A program made the translations under genes and the position numbers. A DNA stretch of 64,000 bases from Thermoplasmata archaeon (GTDB taxonomy: Archaea > Thermoplasmatota > Thermoplasmata > Lutacidiplasmatales > UBA184): contig DAHUYN010000011.1 in assembly GCA_027315165.1 (NCBI GenBank), forward strand, positions 21,159 through 85,158, given 5' to 3'. Below the pieces are notes generated by a model. The model did no database searches. It saw only the letters and a list, made by a program, of their open reading frames with translations, and had not been told where the DNA came from. Of this stretch, positions 7,674 through 16,943 are shown in pieces. How positions within the stretch are numbered: position 1 is the stretch's first letter; every line of letters starts with the position of its first letter.

Positions 7674-9464
7674 TCAGGGGTTCTCGGCCGTCTCGCGGGC
7701 TCGCGTCGGCCGCTTCACCTGCGTCGCGAACATCTCCTCGAGCTCCTTCGAGGTCGTCGCCTCCGTCGCGCCCTTGTCCTCGCGATAGCGGCCGGTGAAC
7801 CTCGGGAACCGGAGCGCGAGGCCGGCGCCGGGGCGGATCCGGCCGAAGGCGGCCCGGTGGATCGGGCTCAGGGAGAGCTCGGCGCCGCGGACCTCGAGGA
7901 CGAGTCCCGGCCGCATCCAGCGATCCGGGACGAGCCCGGTCGAGACCTCGGGGGGAACGTGGTCGACCTCGTAGGACCGGAGCCGCTCCGGGAGCGCCTT
8001 GAGCCCCGCGTCGTCGAACCCGCTGCCGACCTTGCAGAACGATTCGAACCGGTCCTGCCCCGGGTCGTAGACGGCCATCAGGAGGGCGCCGTAGGTCCCC
8101 GCGCGCCGTCCGCGCCCGAGGAACGCACCGACGACGGCGCCGTCGATCGAGTCGGCGAGCCCCGTCGTGTACTCGCGCTTGTACTTGATCCACCAGTCGC
8201 CGCGCGCGCCCGCCCGGTAGAGGCTTTCGTTCGAGAGGGACTTCGCCATGACGCCCTCACAGCCCGCGGCGATCGACTCATCGAAGAACGCCTGCGCCGA
8301 GGCCACGTCGCCGACGAGGCGCTGCGTCGCGAGACGGACCTGGGGGTCGGGGCGTACGAGCGCCTCGAGGCGGGTCCGCCTCTCGGGAAGCGCCCGGTCG
8401 AGCAGGGGACCGTCGGCGTCGAGAAGGAGGTCGAACAAGAAGAGGGAGACCGGGACCTCCTCCTGCATCCGCGCGAGGTCGTACTTCCGGCCGCGGCGTC
8501 GCGAGACCTCCTGGAACGGGCGGATCTCGTCGGTGTCCGGGTCGACGGAGACGCACTCGCCCTCGACGATCGCCGGGCGTCGGGCGAGGGCCCGCGGAAG
8601 CGCCTCGACGAGCTCGGGGAACTGCCCGCTCAGGTCCTCGAGGCGGCGGGAGAAGAGCCGCGCGGGTCCGTTCGCGGGGACGTGGGCCTGGACGCGGAGC
8701 CCGTCGTACTTGTACTCGAGGGCCGCGCGCCCCTCCATCCGCTCGAGGACGTCGGCGAGGTCGGGGGAGCGCTCGGCGAGCATCGGACGCACGGGACGGC
8801 CCACCGTGAGGCGGATCTCGTCGAGGCCGGCGACCCCGCTCGCCGAGAGGACCTCGGCGACCCTCGCGAGGTCGCTCGAGACGTTGAACGCGGCCTCGAT
8901 CCGGGCCCGCGCCTCCTTCGAGCCATCGGAGAAGCGCGCCGCGAGCGCGTCGAGGATCGTCATCTCCCGCACCCCGAGTCGAAGCCGGCCGAGGACGAAG
9001 CGGACCAGGTAGCGGGCCTCCACGGGGGCGACGCGGCCCAGGAGGCCCACGAGCAGGTTCACCTTGAGCTCCTGGGACCCTTCCCCGGACGCTTCGGCGA
9101 TCCGGCGGAGCGTCCGGTAGACCTCGGAGACCGTCGGCCCGGGTCCCTCCTCGGGCAGACGGGGGCGGCGCAGGAGCGCCTCGGCCGTCGTGCCGAGGTC
9201 CCCCGACGCCTTCACGTCGAGCGCGACCTCCCGCTCGGGAACGTGGGTGGCGATCGCGACCGCCCGCCGGGCGAGCGAGTCGGCCATGCCGAGCTCGATG
9301 CCCTCGTACTCCGGCGCGAGCAGTCCCTGAGAAAGGTAGAGGAGCTCGCCGAGCTCCTCGCCCGACACCCGGCCCAGAAGCTCCGCGAGCAGCGAGCGCA
9401 TCTCGAGGCGCTTCGGGGTCGCCTCGACCTTCGTGTAGGCCTCGGCGAGCTCAGCGAACCTCAC
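7674..9464 (-). CDS. lig: ATP-dependent DNA ligase
   Basis: 596 residues, standard for archaeal replicative ligases. The N-terminal helical DNA-binding domain covers about residues 1-220. Motif I is EYKYDGLRVQ, with K252 as the lysine adenylated by ATP; SRRLEDLSGQFPE follows. GVMAKSL and WIKYKREY match motifs IV and V, and the OB-fold domain ends the protein. It seals nicks in replication and repair. The start overlaps the end of rpe by 14 bases, so the two are probably cotranscribed from the rpe promoter. Confidence 0.95.
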   Translation of the reverse strand: MRFAELAEAYTKVEATPKRLEMRSLLAELLGRVSGEELGELLYLSQGLLAPEYEGIELGMADSLARRAVAIATHVPEREVALDVKASGDLGTTAEALLRRPRLPEEGPGPTVSEVYRTLRRIAEASGEGSQELKVNLLVGLLGRVAPVEARYLVRFVLGRLRLGVREMTILDALAARFSDGSKEARARIEAAFNVSSDLARVAEVLSASGVAGLDEIRLTVGRPVRPMLAERSPDLADVLERMEGRAALEYKYDGLRVQAHVPANGPARLFSRRLEDLSGQFPELVEALPRALARRPAIVEGECVSVDPDTDEIRPFQEVSRRRGRKYDLARMQEEVPVSLFLFDLLLDADGPLLDRALPERRTRLEALVRPDPQVRLATQRLVGDVASAQAFFDESIAAGCEGVMAKSLSNESLYRAGARGDWWIKYKREYTTGLADSIDGAVVGAFLGRGRRAGTYGALLMAVYDPGQDRFESFCKVGSGFDDAGLKALPERLRSYEVDHVPPEVSTGLVPDRWMRPGLVLEVRGAELSLSPIHRAAFGRIRPGAGLALRFPRFTGRYREDKGATEATTSKELEEMFATQVKRPTRARETAENP

Positions 9465-10143
9465 GGGGCGTCCCCTCCGCGACGGCGGCGCGCAGGCGCG
9501 CCAGGTTGCCCGCCACGTCGCCGCCGACGAAGACCGAGTTCCCGCAGACGAAGAAGGTCGCCCCCTCCCGCGCGGCGAGCGGCGCGGTCTCGACCGTGAC
9601 GCCGCCGTCGATCGAGAGGTCCGCCTTCGAGCCGATCTCGTCGAGCGCCGCGCGAGCCTGTCTCAGCTTCGGCAGGGCCGCGGGGAGGAACGTCTGGCCG
9701 GAGAAGCCGGGCTCGACGCTCATCACGAGCACCTGGTCCAGGTTCGCGAGGTGCGGGACGACCCGGTCGAACGGCGTTCCCGGCTTGAGCGCGGCCCCGA
9801 CCTCGACGCCCTCGTGGCGGACCGCCCGGAGGACCTCCTCGGGCTCGTCCTCGGCCTCGAGGTGGAAGACGAGCGTGCTCCCGCCCGCCTTCGCGAACGC
9901 CCGCGCGTACCTGGCCGGGTGGCTGATCATGAGGTGGATGTCGAGGGGGAGCCGCGTCCGCGCGCGGACCGCCTGGACGAGGGCCGGACCGAACGAGAGG
10001 TTCGGGACGAAGTGTCCGTCCATCACATCGAGGTGGAACGCGTCCGCGCCCGCGGCCTCGCCGGCGCGGACCGCGCTGGCGAGGTCGGCGAAATCCGCGC
10101 TCAGCAGCGACGGGGCGAGGCGACGCCTTCGGCCCTCGGACAC
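9451..10143 (-). CDS. rpe: Ribulose-phosphate 3-epimerase
   Basis: 230 residues, a complete TIM-barrel epimerase. Seen are LAPSLLSADF at the N-terminus, FHLDVMDGHFVPNLSFGP with metal-binding residues, DIHLMISHP, MSVEPGFSGQ and LSIDGGV near the C-terminus. It interconverts ribulose-5-phosphate and xylulose-5-phosphate in pentose metabolism. The GTG start at 10143 is supported by a TATA box 25 bp upstream, which predicts a leaderless message. It overlaps the DNA ligase gene downstream. Confidence 0.95.
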   Translation of the reverse strand: MSEGRRRRLAPSLLSADFADLASAVRAGEAAGADAFHLDVMDGHFVPNLSFGPALVQAVRARTRLPLDIHLMISHPARYARAFAKAGGSTLVFHLEAEDEPEEVLRAVRHEGVEVGAALKPGTPFDRVVPHLANLDQVLVMSVEPGFSGQTFLPAALPKLRQARAALDEIGSKADLSIDGGVTVETAPLAAREGATFFVCGNSVFVGGDVAGNLARLRAAVAEGTPREVR

Positions 10144-10164
10144 GTGTCGGAGACCGCGTAAGGG

Positions 10165-10172
10165 TATTTATA
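10165..10172 (-). promoter_or_regulatory. TATA box of rpe-lig, possibly shared
   Basis: TATAAATA on the minus strand is centred 25 bp upstream of the rpe GTG. The element also reads TATTTATA on the plus strand, so it might drive the divergent binding-protein gene with a leader of about 40 bases containing GAGG at 10221-10224. Confidence 0.65.
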
Positions 10173-10232
10173 CGACCTAGGGGGTGTCGGGGCAGGTTTC
10201 CGGGGCGCCGGGACCTGTAAGAGGAATACGAT

Positions 10233-13200
10233 ATGGAAGAGCTGAATCGGGCGAACGTGGGCCGTTGGGCCGGCCAGCGCGCCCTGTCGACCGCCACGGC
10301 GGCGATCATCCTGATCGTCGTGATCCTCGTGGTCGGTGGGCTTGGGTACGTTGGGCTGAGCGCAACGAGCAGTTCCCCTGTGACCAAGTCGAGCTGTTGG
10401 CCGACCAACAGCGCGGCTTGCAGCGCAGGAGCTGCGAGAAGCGACGTCGGACTGCAGGTGCCTTTCCGATCGGTCCAGCAGGGGTCGATCGTGCCGTTCA
10501 CGGCAACCCTCCCTGCCGGTGAGACCGCTACGAGCTACACTTTTACCTTCGGAGACTCGAGCACGCCCACCACGCAATCCACGAACACCATCCAGCACAC
10601 CTACACCAACCCCGGTACGTACATCGCCTCCACCACCGCGCTCGTCAAGGGCGCGACCCACAACAACTGGCGGAGCCTTGTCGTCATCACCGTCACGGCC
10701 TCCTACGCGTCGCAGAGCGCGGGGAATGCGCCGGCGGTCGCCGGGTCCATCCTCTCGAACTCGTCGCAGGTGACGGGGTCGCCGCCGACCACGATCCTCC
10801 AGCAGGGCCAGCAGGTCACGCTGCAGGGCTCGTACACGGCCGGGCCCACGAACCCGCTCTACGCGCTCCAGGCGCCGACCTGGAGCTACTCCTCCAGCCT
10901 CACACCCGCCTCGCCGGTAGCGACCAATACGACCGCCTCCGCCTCGTTCTCTTTCGCGAGCGCGGGCACGTACTACGTGACGTTCGTCGGGAGCGCGAAG
11001 GCCTCGACCGGCACGGTCGCCTACCAGAACTACACCTGGAGCGTCTTCGTCGCCCCCGCGAACTTCAACGCGGGCACGGCGGGCTCGACCTCCGCGGTCA
11101 GCACGCACAAGGGCCTCAACGTCTACGAGCTCGCCCCCGGCGGCTCGAACACGGAGGACCCGGCGATCGACTACGAGACCGTCGGCTATGAGCCGATCCT
11201 GAACGTCTACCAGACGCTCATCGCCTACAACGGCAGCCAGACGGGCCCCACCTACCAGAGCTACGTGCCGGTCCTCGCGACCTGCGTCCCCGGGAGCAAC
11301 ACCGGGGCGAACAACTGCGCGTCGCTCTACAACGGCAACACGCTGATCAACGGCTACAACTACACGTTCGTTATCGACAACCACGCCCGGTTCTATGACC
11401 CGGGAACTGGGAACAGCTGGCCGGTCTACCCGACCGACGTGCTCTTCTCCGTGGCGCGCACGATGGCGTTCGCGACCTCGCCGTGCGTCGGCTGCAACAA
11501 CGGCTGGATCCTGACGCAGGCGCTGCTCTCCGCGGGCACCGGTCCGCTCGGGAGCACGAGCGCGCTGCACGCCGCGTTGAACAACACCCCGCAGAACATC
11601 TGGAACTCGGTGACCATCAACGGCACCGACTGCCCGTCCGTGGCGATGACGAGCTCGAACGGCTGCGTCACCTTCCACGCGAACGGCAACGGCCTCAACT
11701 GGCCGTACTTCCTCGAGCTGATCGGCGACCCGCTCGGTGGCTCGATCGTTCCGTGCGGCTGGTTCAGCGCGCCCGCCCAGGGCGCGGGCATCCCGTACTG
11801 GACCGCCGGGAACGTCTCCGGGAACGGCGACCACCCCTGCGCGGCCCCCGGCACGGCCGGCTACGGTGTCGACTGGAGCACGATCCCCTGGACCGCATGG
11901 GACACCTACGAGACCTCGGGCGCGAACCCGCCGTTCATCGGGAACGTCCAGTGGAACATGGCGGGCAGCGGGCCCTACTACATGCAGAACCTGCAGCCGG
12001 CCCTGTCCTACCAGCTGGCGGCGAACCCGGCCTACGCCTCCAACCCGCTCTGCACGTGGCAGGGCTGCTGGCCGGCGGCGGGCAAGTTCGCCCAGAAGGT
12101 GTCGGTACAGTGGGAGACCAGCCAGGTCCCCGGTGAGCAGGCCTATGCGTCCGGCGCGGCGGACTTCGCCTCGATCCCGTCGACGGACGTGTCGTTCCTG
12201 CTCCAGCTGATCCAGCAGGGCAAGCTGAACGCCGTGAGCTTCCCATCGATTAGTATCTTCTTCTTCCCGTACAACTTCAACTTCTCGATGTCGGGAGCGC
12301 TCCGGTACACGTCGAACCCGATCACGGTACCGTCGGACTTCTTCAGCTACGTGGGGATCCGTCAGTTCATCTCCCACGCGTACCCGTACGAGACCATCCA
12401 GCAGACCATCAACACGAAGGGCGGGATCCAGTACGGCTTCAACTACGGGGGCGCGATCCCGCAGTTCATGGCCAACTACTACCCGACCAACGTGTCGTGG
12501 CCCTCGACGAACCCGGACACGAACCCGGCGGACGTCGGCGGCGCGGCCTGGTGGTGGGCCCAAGCGACGAGCCCGACGAGCCCCTACTACGACCCTGAGC
12601 TCGCGAGCTGCACCGCGTCGTCCCCGTGCCAGCTGCCCCTCTTCGGGCAGACCGGCGCGCCGGACCTCGACCAGCGGATGGCCCTCTGGGCGGCGTCGAT
12701 CTACAGCCTGACGAACGGAGCCGTCAAGGTGAACCCGCTCGACATCAACTTCGTCGACCTGGTCATCAACTCGCTCTATACGGGGCCGTACCTGAACCCG
12801 ATGCCGTTCTACACGCTCGGCTGGGCGCCCGACTACCCCGACCCGACCGACTACGTCTCGCCGCTCTACAAGGCGTACGGGACGTACACCGAGAACGACG
12901 TCGTCGCGCAGCAGCTCTCGCAGAGCCAGTTCAACGCCTCGAGCTGCACGGCGGGTGGCCACGGTGTGGGCAACTACACCTACTGGTCGAACCTCGCGCA
13001 GACGACGGGGATCCCCAACAACTGCCAGGGCGCAGCCTACGCGGCACTCCAGTCCGCGATGGCCGCCGCGGCCGTGATGCCGGCGGGACCCCAGCGGGTG
13101 CTGACGTACGCCGAGGCCGAGCAGATCGCGAACGCGCTGGCCCTGTACACCTACTGGGAGCAGCAGAACGTCGTCGTCTCGACCGCGGCGTGGATCGACC

Positions 13201-13283
13201 CCACGACGTACAACTCGAACGTCTGCATCGGTGGCGGCGGCGACTCGAGCTGGTTCACCGTCCAGGGGAACGGGATCTACTAG
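10233..13283 (+). CDS. Family 5 peptide-binding protein with pilin-like signal and PKD domain
   Basis: 1016 residues, much longer than typical DppA/OppA (about 500-600). The N-terminus ends a charged stretch with QRA-LSTATAA and then a long hydrophobic segment (about residues 20-41), the pattern of archaeal type IV pilin (class III) signals rather than a Sec lipobox. A PKD-like domain follows (about residues 85-150; FTFGDSS, HTYTNPGTY), then a spacer rich in Ser/Thr. The SBP_bac_5 fold starts near residue 295 (EDPAIDYETVGYEPILNVYQTL). It should capture peptides outside the cell for the dppBCDF-type transporter encoded convergently just downstream. A second copy lies at 34182-37226 with the same architecture. 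The start is supported by GAGG at 10221 and by that copy's N-terminus. Confidence 0.88.
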   Translation: MEELNRANVGRWAGQRALSTATAAIILIVVILVVGGLGYVGLSATSSSPVTKSSCWPTNSAACSAGAARSDVGLQVPFRSVQQGSIVPFTATLPAGETATSYTFTFGDSSTPTTQSTNTIQHTYTNPGTYIASTTALVKGATHNNWRSLVVITVTASYASQSAGNAPAVAGSILSNSSQVTGSPPTTILQQGQQVTLQGSYTAGPTNPLYALQAPTWSYSSSLTPASPVATNTTASASFSFASAGTYYVTFVGSAKASTGTVAYQNYTWSVFVAPANFNAGTAGSTSAVSTHKGLNVYELAPGGSNTEDPAIDYETVGYEPILNVYQTLIAYNGSQTGPTYQSYVPVLATCVPGSNTGANNCASLYNGNTLINGYNYTFVIDNHARFYDPGTGNSWPVYPTDVLFSVARTMAFATSPCVGCNNGWILTQALLSAGTGPLGSTSALHAALNNTPQNIWNSVTINGTDCPSVAMTSSNGCVTFHANGNGLNWPYFLELIGDPLGGSIVPCGWFSAPAQGAGIPYWTAGNVSGNGDHPCAAPGTAGYGVDWSTIPWTAWDTYETSGANPPFIGNVQWNMAGSGPYYMQNLQPALSYQLAANPAYASNPLCTWQGCWPAAGKFAQKVSVQWETSQVPGEQAYASGAADFASIPSTDVSFLLQLIQQGKLNAVSFPSISIFFFPYNFNFSMSGALRYTSNPITVPSDFFSYVGIRQFISHAYPYETIQQTINTKGGIQYGFNYGGAIPQFMANYYPTNVSWPSTNPDTNPADVGGAAWWWAQATSPTSPYYDPELASCTASSPCQLPLFGQTGAPDLDQRMALWAASIYSLTNGAVKVNPLDINFVDLVINSLYTGPYLNPMPFYTLGWAPDYPDPTDYVSPLYKAYGTYTENDVVAQQLSQSQFNASSCTAGGHGVGNYTYWSNLAQTTGIPNNCQGAAYAALQSAMAAAAVMPAGPQRVLTYAEAEQIANALALYTYWEQQNVVVSTAAWIDPTTYNSNVCIGGGGDSSWFTVQGNGIY

Positions 13284-13317
13284 CGACGCGCTGGTACCCC
13301 GGGCGAACCCTTTCCCA

Positions 13318-13342
13318 CCCCGGTGGCACGACGCCACCGGGG
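13318..13342. terminator. Perfect 10-bp hairpin after the binding-protein gene
   Basis: CCCCGGTGGC (13318-13327) and GCCACCGGGG (13333-13342) form a perfect stem with a 5-base loop, 35 bases after the stop codon. A pyrimidine-rich stretch (tcctgtccttt) follows. It is a candidate terminator or mRNA 3'-end stabiliser. Confidence 0.45.
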
Positions 13343-13615
13343 TCCTGTCCTTTCAAGACCCTCGAGTTCGAAGCGTGTCGAAGGGCCTGGAGCTCCGTCG
13401 GGGAGCCCTTGCCGGGGGTCCGCCCTCGGGGCCGTTCTCACCGAGAGAAAGGACCCAGGACCGGCCTCTCGTCGAGGGTCCGCCCGCTCGGGCCGGCCCG
13501 CGAGCGTTGCCGTCGGCCGCCGAGGGAGGGGCCTACCCTCGCCCCGCACGCGGGCCGGGTCGAGGCCGCGGTGATCCGACAGGCCGTTCCCGACCCTCGA
13601 GGGGCGGAGCGAAGC
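13343..13615. other. Intergenic stretch with no recognisable gene
   Basis: About 270 bases between convergent genes. It is GC-rich, with short inverted repeats but no convincing tRNA, SRP RNA or RNase P RNA signature and no likely start codon with a promoter. No function is assigned. Confidence 0.4.
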
Positions 13616-14032
13616 CTAGAGGAACTCGCGGGGGTCGGGCCCGCTCTGGAGGCCGGCGAGGGGGTCCAGGCCGGCCTTGAACCGCCACATCTCGGGCGTC
13701 CACCGACCGTAGCGGACGGGGTGCAGGAGGTTACGTTGGAACTCCCGCGGCTCTCGCTCGGGGTGCGGTCGGTGCCAGAGGTACTGGTAGAGGAGGTACT
13801 CGAGGTAGAGGGCCGCGCCGAGGCTCAGCGCCATCGCGACGACGTCGGGCGGGTCCAGCCAGGAGGCCACGAGGAGGACGTCGACGATGAGCAGCGCGAG
13901 CAAGATCCAGACCTTGAGGAACTCGAAGTAGAACCAGTCCTTCCAGGCGGGGCCGGGGTCGGCGAGCGCCTCCTTGCGCGAGTCCTCGTCGAGCTCGGGG
14001 ACCCCGAAGGTCCGTCGGATGCCGCCGGGCAT
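13616..14032 (-). CDS. Small two-span membrane protein of the peptide-transport operon
   Basis: 138 residues with no recognised family. Two hydrophobic segments follow one another around residues 38-58 (VWILLALLIVDVLLVASWL) and 62-85 (DVVAMALSLGAALYLEYLL). An acidic N-terminus and a polar C-terminal tail (about residues 92-138) probably face the cytoplasm. It begins 21 bases after the end of the dppF-type gene on the same strand, so it is the last gene of the dppBCDF operon. It may be an accessory subunit, but nothing in the sequence proves that. Confidence 0.6.
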   Translation of the reverse strand: MPGGIRRTFGVPELDEDSRKEALADPGPAWKDWFYFEFLKVWILLALLIVDVLLVASWLDPPDVVAMALSLGAALYLEYLLYQYLWHRPHPEREPREFQRNLLHPVRYGRWTPEMWRFKAGLDPLAGLQSGPDPREFL

Positions 14033-14053
14033 CGGAGGGGCCCCCGCACGCCC

Positions 14054-15277
14054 CTACGGCAGCGCGGGAGCGCTCGCGAGGAGGGGCGAGGAGGTCGTCC
14101 CGCCCGCCCCGGTCGTCTCGGACTCGAGCGCGGGCTCGGCCGCGCTCGAGCCGGAGGGGGCCGGATAGAGGTGGCAGGCGACCCAGTGCTCGCCGGAGTA
14201 GCGGATGAGGGGGGGCTCGACCCTCGAGCAGACCGGCATCACCGCCGGGCAGCGCGTGTGGAAGCGGCAGCCGGGCGGCGGGGACGCCGGGCTCGGAACA
14301 TCCCCTTTGAGGATGATCCGCTCGCGCCGCAGGGTCGGGTCGGGGATCGGGATCGCGGCGAGGAGCGCTTGCGTGTAGGGGTGCAGCGGGCGGTTGAACA
14401 GCGCCTCCGTCGGGGCCCGCTCGACGACCTTCCCGAGGTACATCACGACGACCCGGTGGCTGATCGCGCGCACGACGCTCAGGTGGTGCGAGATGAACAG
14501 GTAGGCGAGGTTCTGCTCCTTCTGGAGCCGCTTGAGGATGTTGAGGATCTGGGCCTGGACCGAGACGTCGAGCGCGCTCGTCGGCTCGTCGAGGACGATG
14601 AAATCCGGCCGGAGCGCGAGGGCGCGGGCGATCCCGATGCGCTGGCGCTGGCCCCCAGAGAACTCGTGCGGGAACCGCCAGAGGTGGTCCGGGTTCAGCC
14701 CGACGGCTTGGAGCAGCTCGGCGACGCGGTTGTAGCGCTGCCGTGAGGTCCCCTGGTGGTGGATCTCGAGGGGCTCGGCGACGATGTCCCGGACGAGCAT
14801 CCTCGGCGAGAGCGACGAGAACGGGTCCTGGAAGACGATCTGCAGCTTCCCGCGGATCTGTCGGAGCCGCCGGCCCTTCATCCGATAGAGGGAGAACTTC
14901 GTGGCCAGCCGGTCGAGCTCCGAGAGCAGCGCCGGGGCCCCCTGCGGGAGCTTCGGGACCCCGCCGTCGTCGTTGACGTTCTGGGGCCCGAGCGTCGTGT
15001 AGATCTGGTCGAGCCGGTCCACCACGTCGTTGGGGGGCCGGTAGAAGGTCTGGCCGCTCGTCGGCTCGATGAGGCGCAGGATGAGCCGACCGACGGTCGT
15101 CTTGCCACAGCCCGACTCGCCGACGAGCCCGACGGTCTCGCCCTCGTGGATGTCGAAACTGACGCCGTCGACCGCGCGGACGTCCCCGATATGGGAGGAG
15201 AAGACGCCGCCTCGGATCGGGAAGTACTTCCGCAGGTTGTGTACGGAGAGAAGGACGGGGGCCTGCTGGGGGTCCAT
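14054..15277 (-). CDS. dppF: Peptide ABC transporter ATP-binding protein, DppF/OppF type
   Basis: 407 residues. Walker A is GESGCGKT (53-60), the Q-loop glutamine is in VFQDP (Q150), the signature is FSGGQRQR (207-214) and Walker B ends in [10 protein letters not shown] (228-237). The C-terminal oligopeptide-transporter extension has a cysteine cluster ([14 protein letters not shown]), which in relatives can hold an Fe-S cluster. About 90 residues separate Walker A and the Q-loop, roughly twice the usual spacing, because of an inserted helical segment (about 80-140). It powers uptake of peptides together with DppD and the two permeases encoded upstream in the same operon. Confidence 0.93.
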   Translation of the reverse strand: MDPQQAPVLLSVHNLRKYFPIRGGVFSSHIGDVRAVDGVSFDIHEGETVGLVGESGCGKTTVGRLILRLIEPTSGQTFYRPPNDVVDRLDQIYTTLGPQNVNDDGGVPKLPQGAPALLSELDRLATKFSLYRMKGRRLRQIRGKLQIVFQDPFSSLSPRMLVRDIVAEPLEIHHQGTSRQRYNRVAELLQAVGLNPDHLWRFPHEFSGGQRQRIGIARALALRPDFIVLDEPTSALDVSVQAQILNILKRLQKEQNLAYLFISHHLSVVRAISHRVVVMYLGKVVERAPTEALFNRPLHPYTQALLAAIPIPDPTLRRERIILKGDVPSPASPPPGCRFHTRCPAVMPVCSRVEPPLIRYSGEHWVACHLYPAPSGSSAAEPALESETTGAGGTTSSPLLASAPALP

Positions 15278-15297
15278 TCAGAGACGCTCCGTTGCGA

Positions 15298-16935
15298 CTA
15301 CCCCTTGTATACCGGTCCGTGGAACAGGTAGCAGGCGACCTGGTGCCCCTCGCCCTCGACGGTCAGGGGGGGACGGGCCTCCTTGCAGACCGGCATCGCG
15401 TGCGGGCATCGCGGATGGAAGCGGCAGCCGGTGGGAGGATAAATCAGATTGGGGACCGACCCGGGGATCGACTCGAGCTTCTTGTCCGGCTCGTCCATGC
15501 GGGGAATGGAACTGAGGAGCCCCTGGGTGTAGGGATGGAGAGGTTGCTTGTAGAGGTCCCGGACGGGCGCGACCTCGACGACGTTCCCCGCGTACATCAC
15601 CGCGACGCGGTCGGCGACCTCGGCGATGACCCCGAGGTCGTGCGTGATGAGCAGGATCGCGGTGCCCTGGGTCTCCTTGAGGTTCCGCATCAGCTCGAGG
15701 ATCTGGGCTTGGATGGTGACGTCGAGCGCGGTCGTCGGCTCGTCGGCGATGAGGAGCTCGGGACGCGCCGAGAGGGCCATCGCGATCATCACGCGCTGGA
15801 GCATCCCGCCCGAGAGCTCGTGCGGGAACCCGCGCGCGACCTGGACGGGGTTCGCGATGCGCACCCCCTCGAGGAGCGAGACGACGCGCCAGAACACCTC
15901 CTGCTGCAGCGGGCGCTTGGCGTAGCCGCGGACCCCCCAGACGCCGTAGTAGAACGTCCGGAGCCGCAGGAAGTTGCGGAGCGAGCCCGCCTTCCGGCGG
16001 TCGAAGAGATGCTCCTTCCCCTCCCGCATCTCCCGCATGTAGGTCTCCCGGAGGCGGCGGGTCTGGGCGAGGACGGCCAGCTCGCGCCTGAGGTAGGCGC
16101 GGTGGAAGCCCGAGAGACGCAGGCGCCCGAGCGCCTTGCGGAGCTCCGGCAGGCGGGACTCGGGGTCCGACCAGCTCGAGCGGAAGATGTAGAACGACTG
16201 GGTGGCGATCGACGGGTCGCGCGCCGCCTCGCCGAGCTTCCGGGCGGCCTCGCGCAGCGCCTCGGAGTCGTTCGACTTCGCGACCTTGAGGAGCTCGCGG
16301 ATCGCCGCCTCGACCTCGGGCCCCGAGGGCCTCGCGTTGAGCAGCGCCTCCATCACTTCCTCGCCGCGGTGGAGGAGGAGCGCCTCGCCGACCTGGTCGG
16401 CGATCGAGAAGATCGGGTTGAGCGCGGTCTGCGGCTCCTGGAAGATCATCGAGATGCCGCCGCCGCGCACCGCGGTCATCCGTTCCTGGGCCTGGCGGAT
16501 CCGGCGGTAGAAACGCCGGACCTTCACGCGGTTCGTCTTCGGGATCGGGCGGAACTTCGCCTCCCGGTCGACCCCCCAGAGCAGGTTGGCCCCCTTGAAC
16601 AGGATCATCCCGTCCATGATGCGGCCCGGCGGGTCCGCGATGAGCTTCGTGACGGAGAAGGCGGTGACGCTCTTGCCGCAGCCGGTCTCGCCGACCAGTC
16701 CGACGGTCTCGCCCCGCCGGATGTTGAAGCTGACGCCGTCGAGCGCCTTGACGACGCCGTCGTAGGTGAAGAAGTAGGTCCGCAGGTTCCGGACGTCGAG
16801 GATCACGTTCCCGATGCGCGAGTTCCCTTCAGGGGCCGCCGTCGGTGGGGTCGGGGCTCCCGCGGGTCCGGCCTCGGGACGGGGCTCCGAGGGGATCATC
16901 CCCCCGTTCACCGGCATGCGAGAGGCGGCCGCCAT
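15298..16935 (-). CDS. dppD: Peptide ABC transporter ATP-binding protein, DppD/OppD type, with large insertion
   Basis: 545 residues against about 330 for ordinary DppD. Walker A is GETGCGKS (82-89), the Q-loop is IFQEP (Q166), the signature LSGGMLQR (374-381) and Walker [13 protein letters not shown] (394-405). The C-terminal [14 protein letters not shown] cluster is present. Extra sequence sits at about 119-155 before the Q-loop and at about 190-345 between Q-loop and signature. The second insert is highly charged and helical and enlarges the alpha-helical subdomain that contacts the permeases. All catalytic motifs are intact, so the insert is tolerated rather than disruptive. It starts 8 bases after dppC ends. 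Confidence 0.92.
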   Translation of the reverse strand: MAAASRMPVNGGMIPSEPRPEAGPAGAPTPPTAAPEGNSRIGNVILDVRNLRTYFFTYDGVVKALDGVSFNIRRGETVGLVGETGCGKSVTAFSVTKLIADPPGRIMDGMILFKGANLLWGVDREAKFRPIPKTNRVKVRRFYRRIRQAQERMTAVRGGGISMIFQEPQTALNPIFSIADQVGEALLLHRGEEVMEALLNARPSGPEVEAAIRELLKVAKSNDSEALREAARKLGEAARDPSIATQSFYIFRSSWSDPESRLPELRKALGRLRLSGFHRAYLRRELAVLAQTRRLRETYMREMREGKEHLFDRRKAGSLRNFLRLRTFYYGVWGVRGYAKRPLQQEVFWRVVSLLEGVRIANPVQVARGFPHELSGGMLQRVMIAMALSARPELLIADEPTTALDVTIQAQILELMRNLKETQGTAILLITHDLGVIAEVADRVAVMYAGNVVEVAPVRDLYKQPLHPYTQGLLSSIPRMDEPDKKLESIPGSVPNLIYPPTGCRFHPRCPHAMPVCKEARPPLTVEGEGHQVACYLFHGPVYKG

Positions 16936-16943
16936 CTTGCTTC

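Noticed and set aside
10101..13337. A minus-strand open frame of more than 1000 codons antisense to the first binding protein
   Set aside because: Same composition artefact; the plus-strand product has clear PKD and SBP_bac_5 features.
13343..13615. Possible RNase P RNA or SRP RNA gene in the gap after the binding protein
   Set aside because: None of the conserved cores of these RNAs could be found on either strand; only a hairpin is supported. A covariance-model search would decide.
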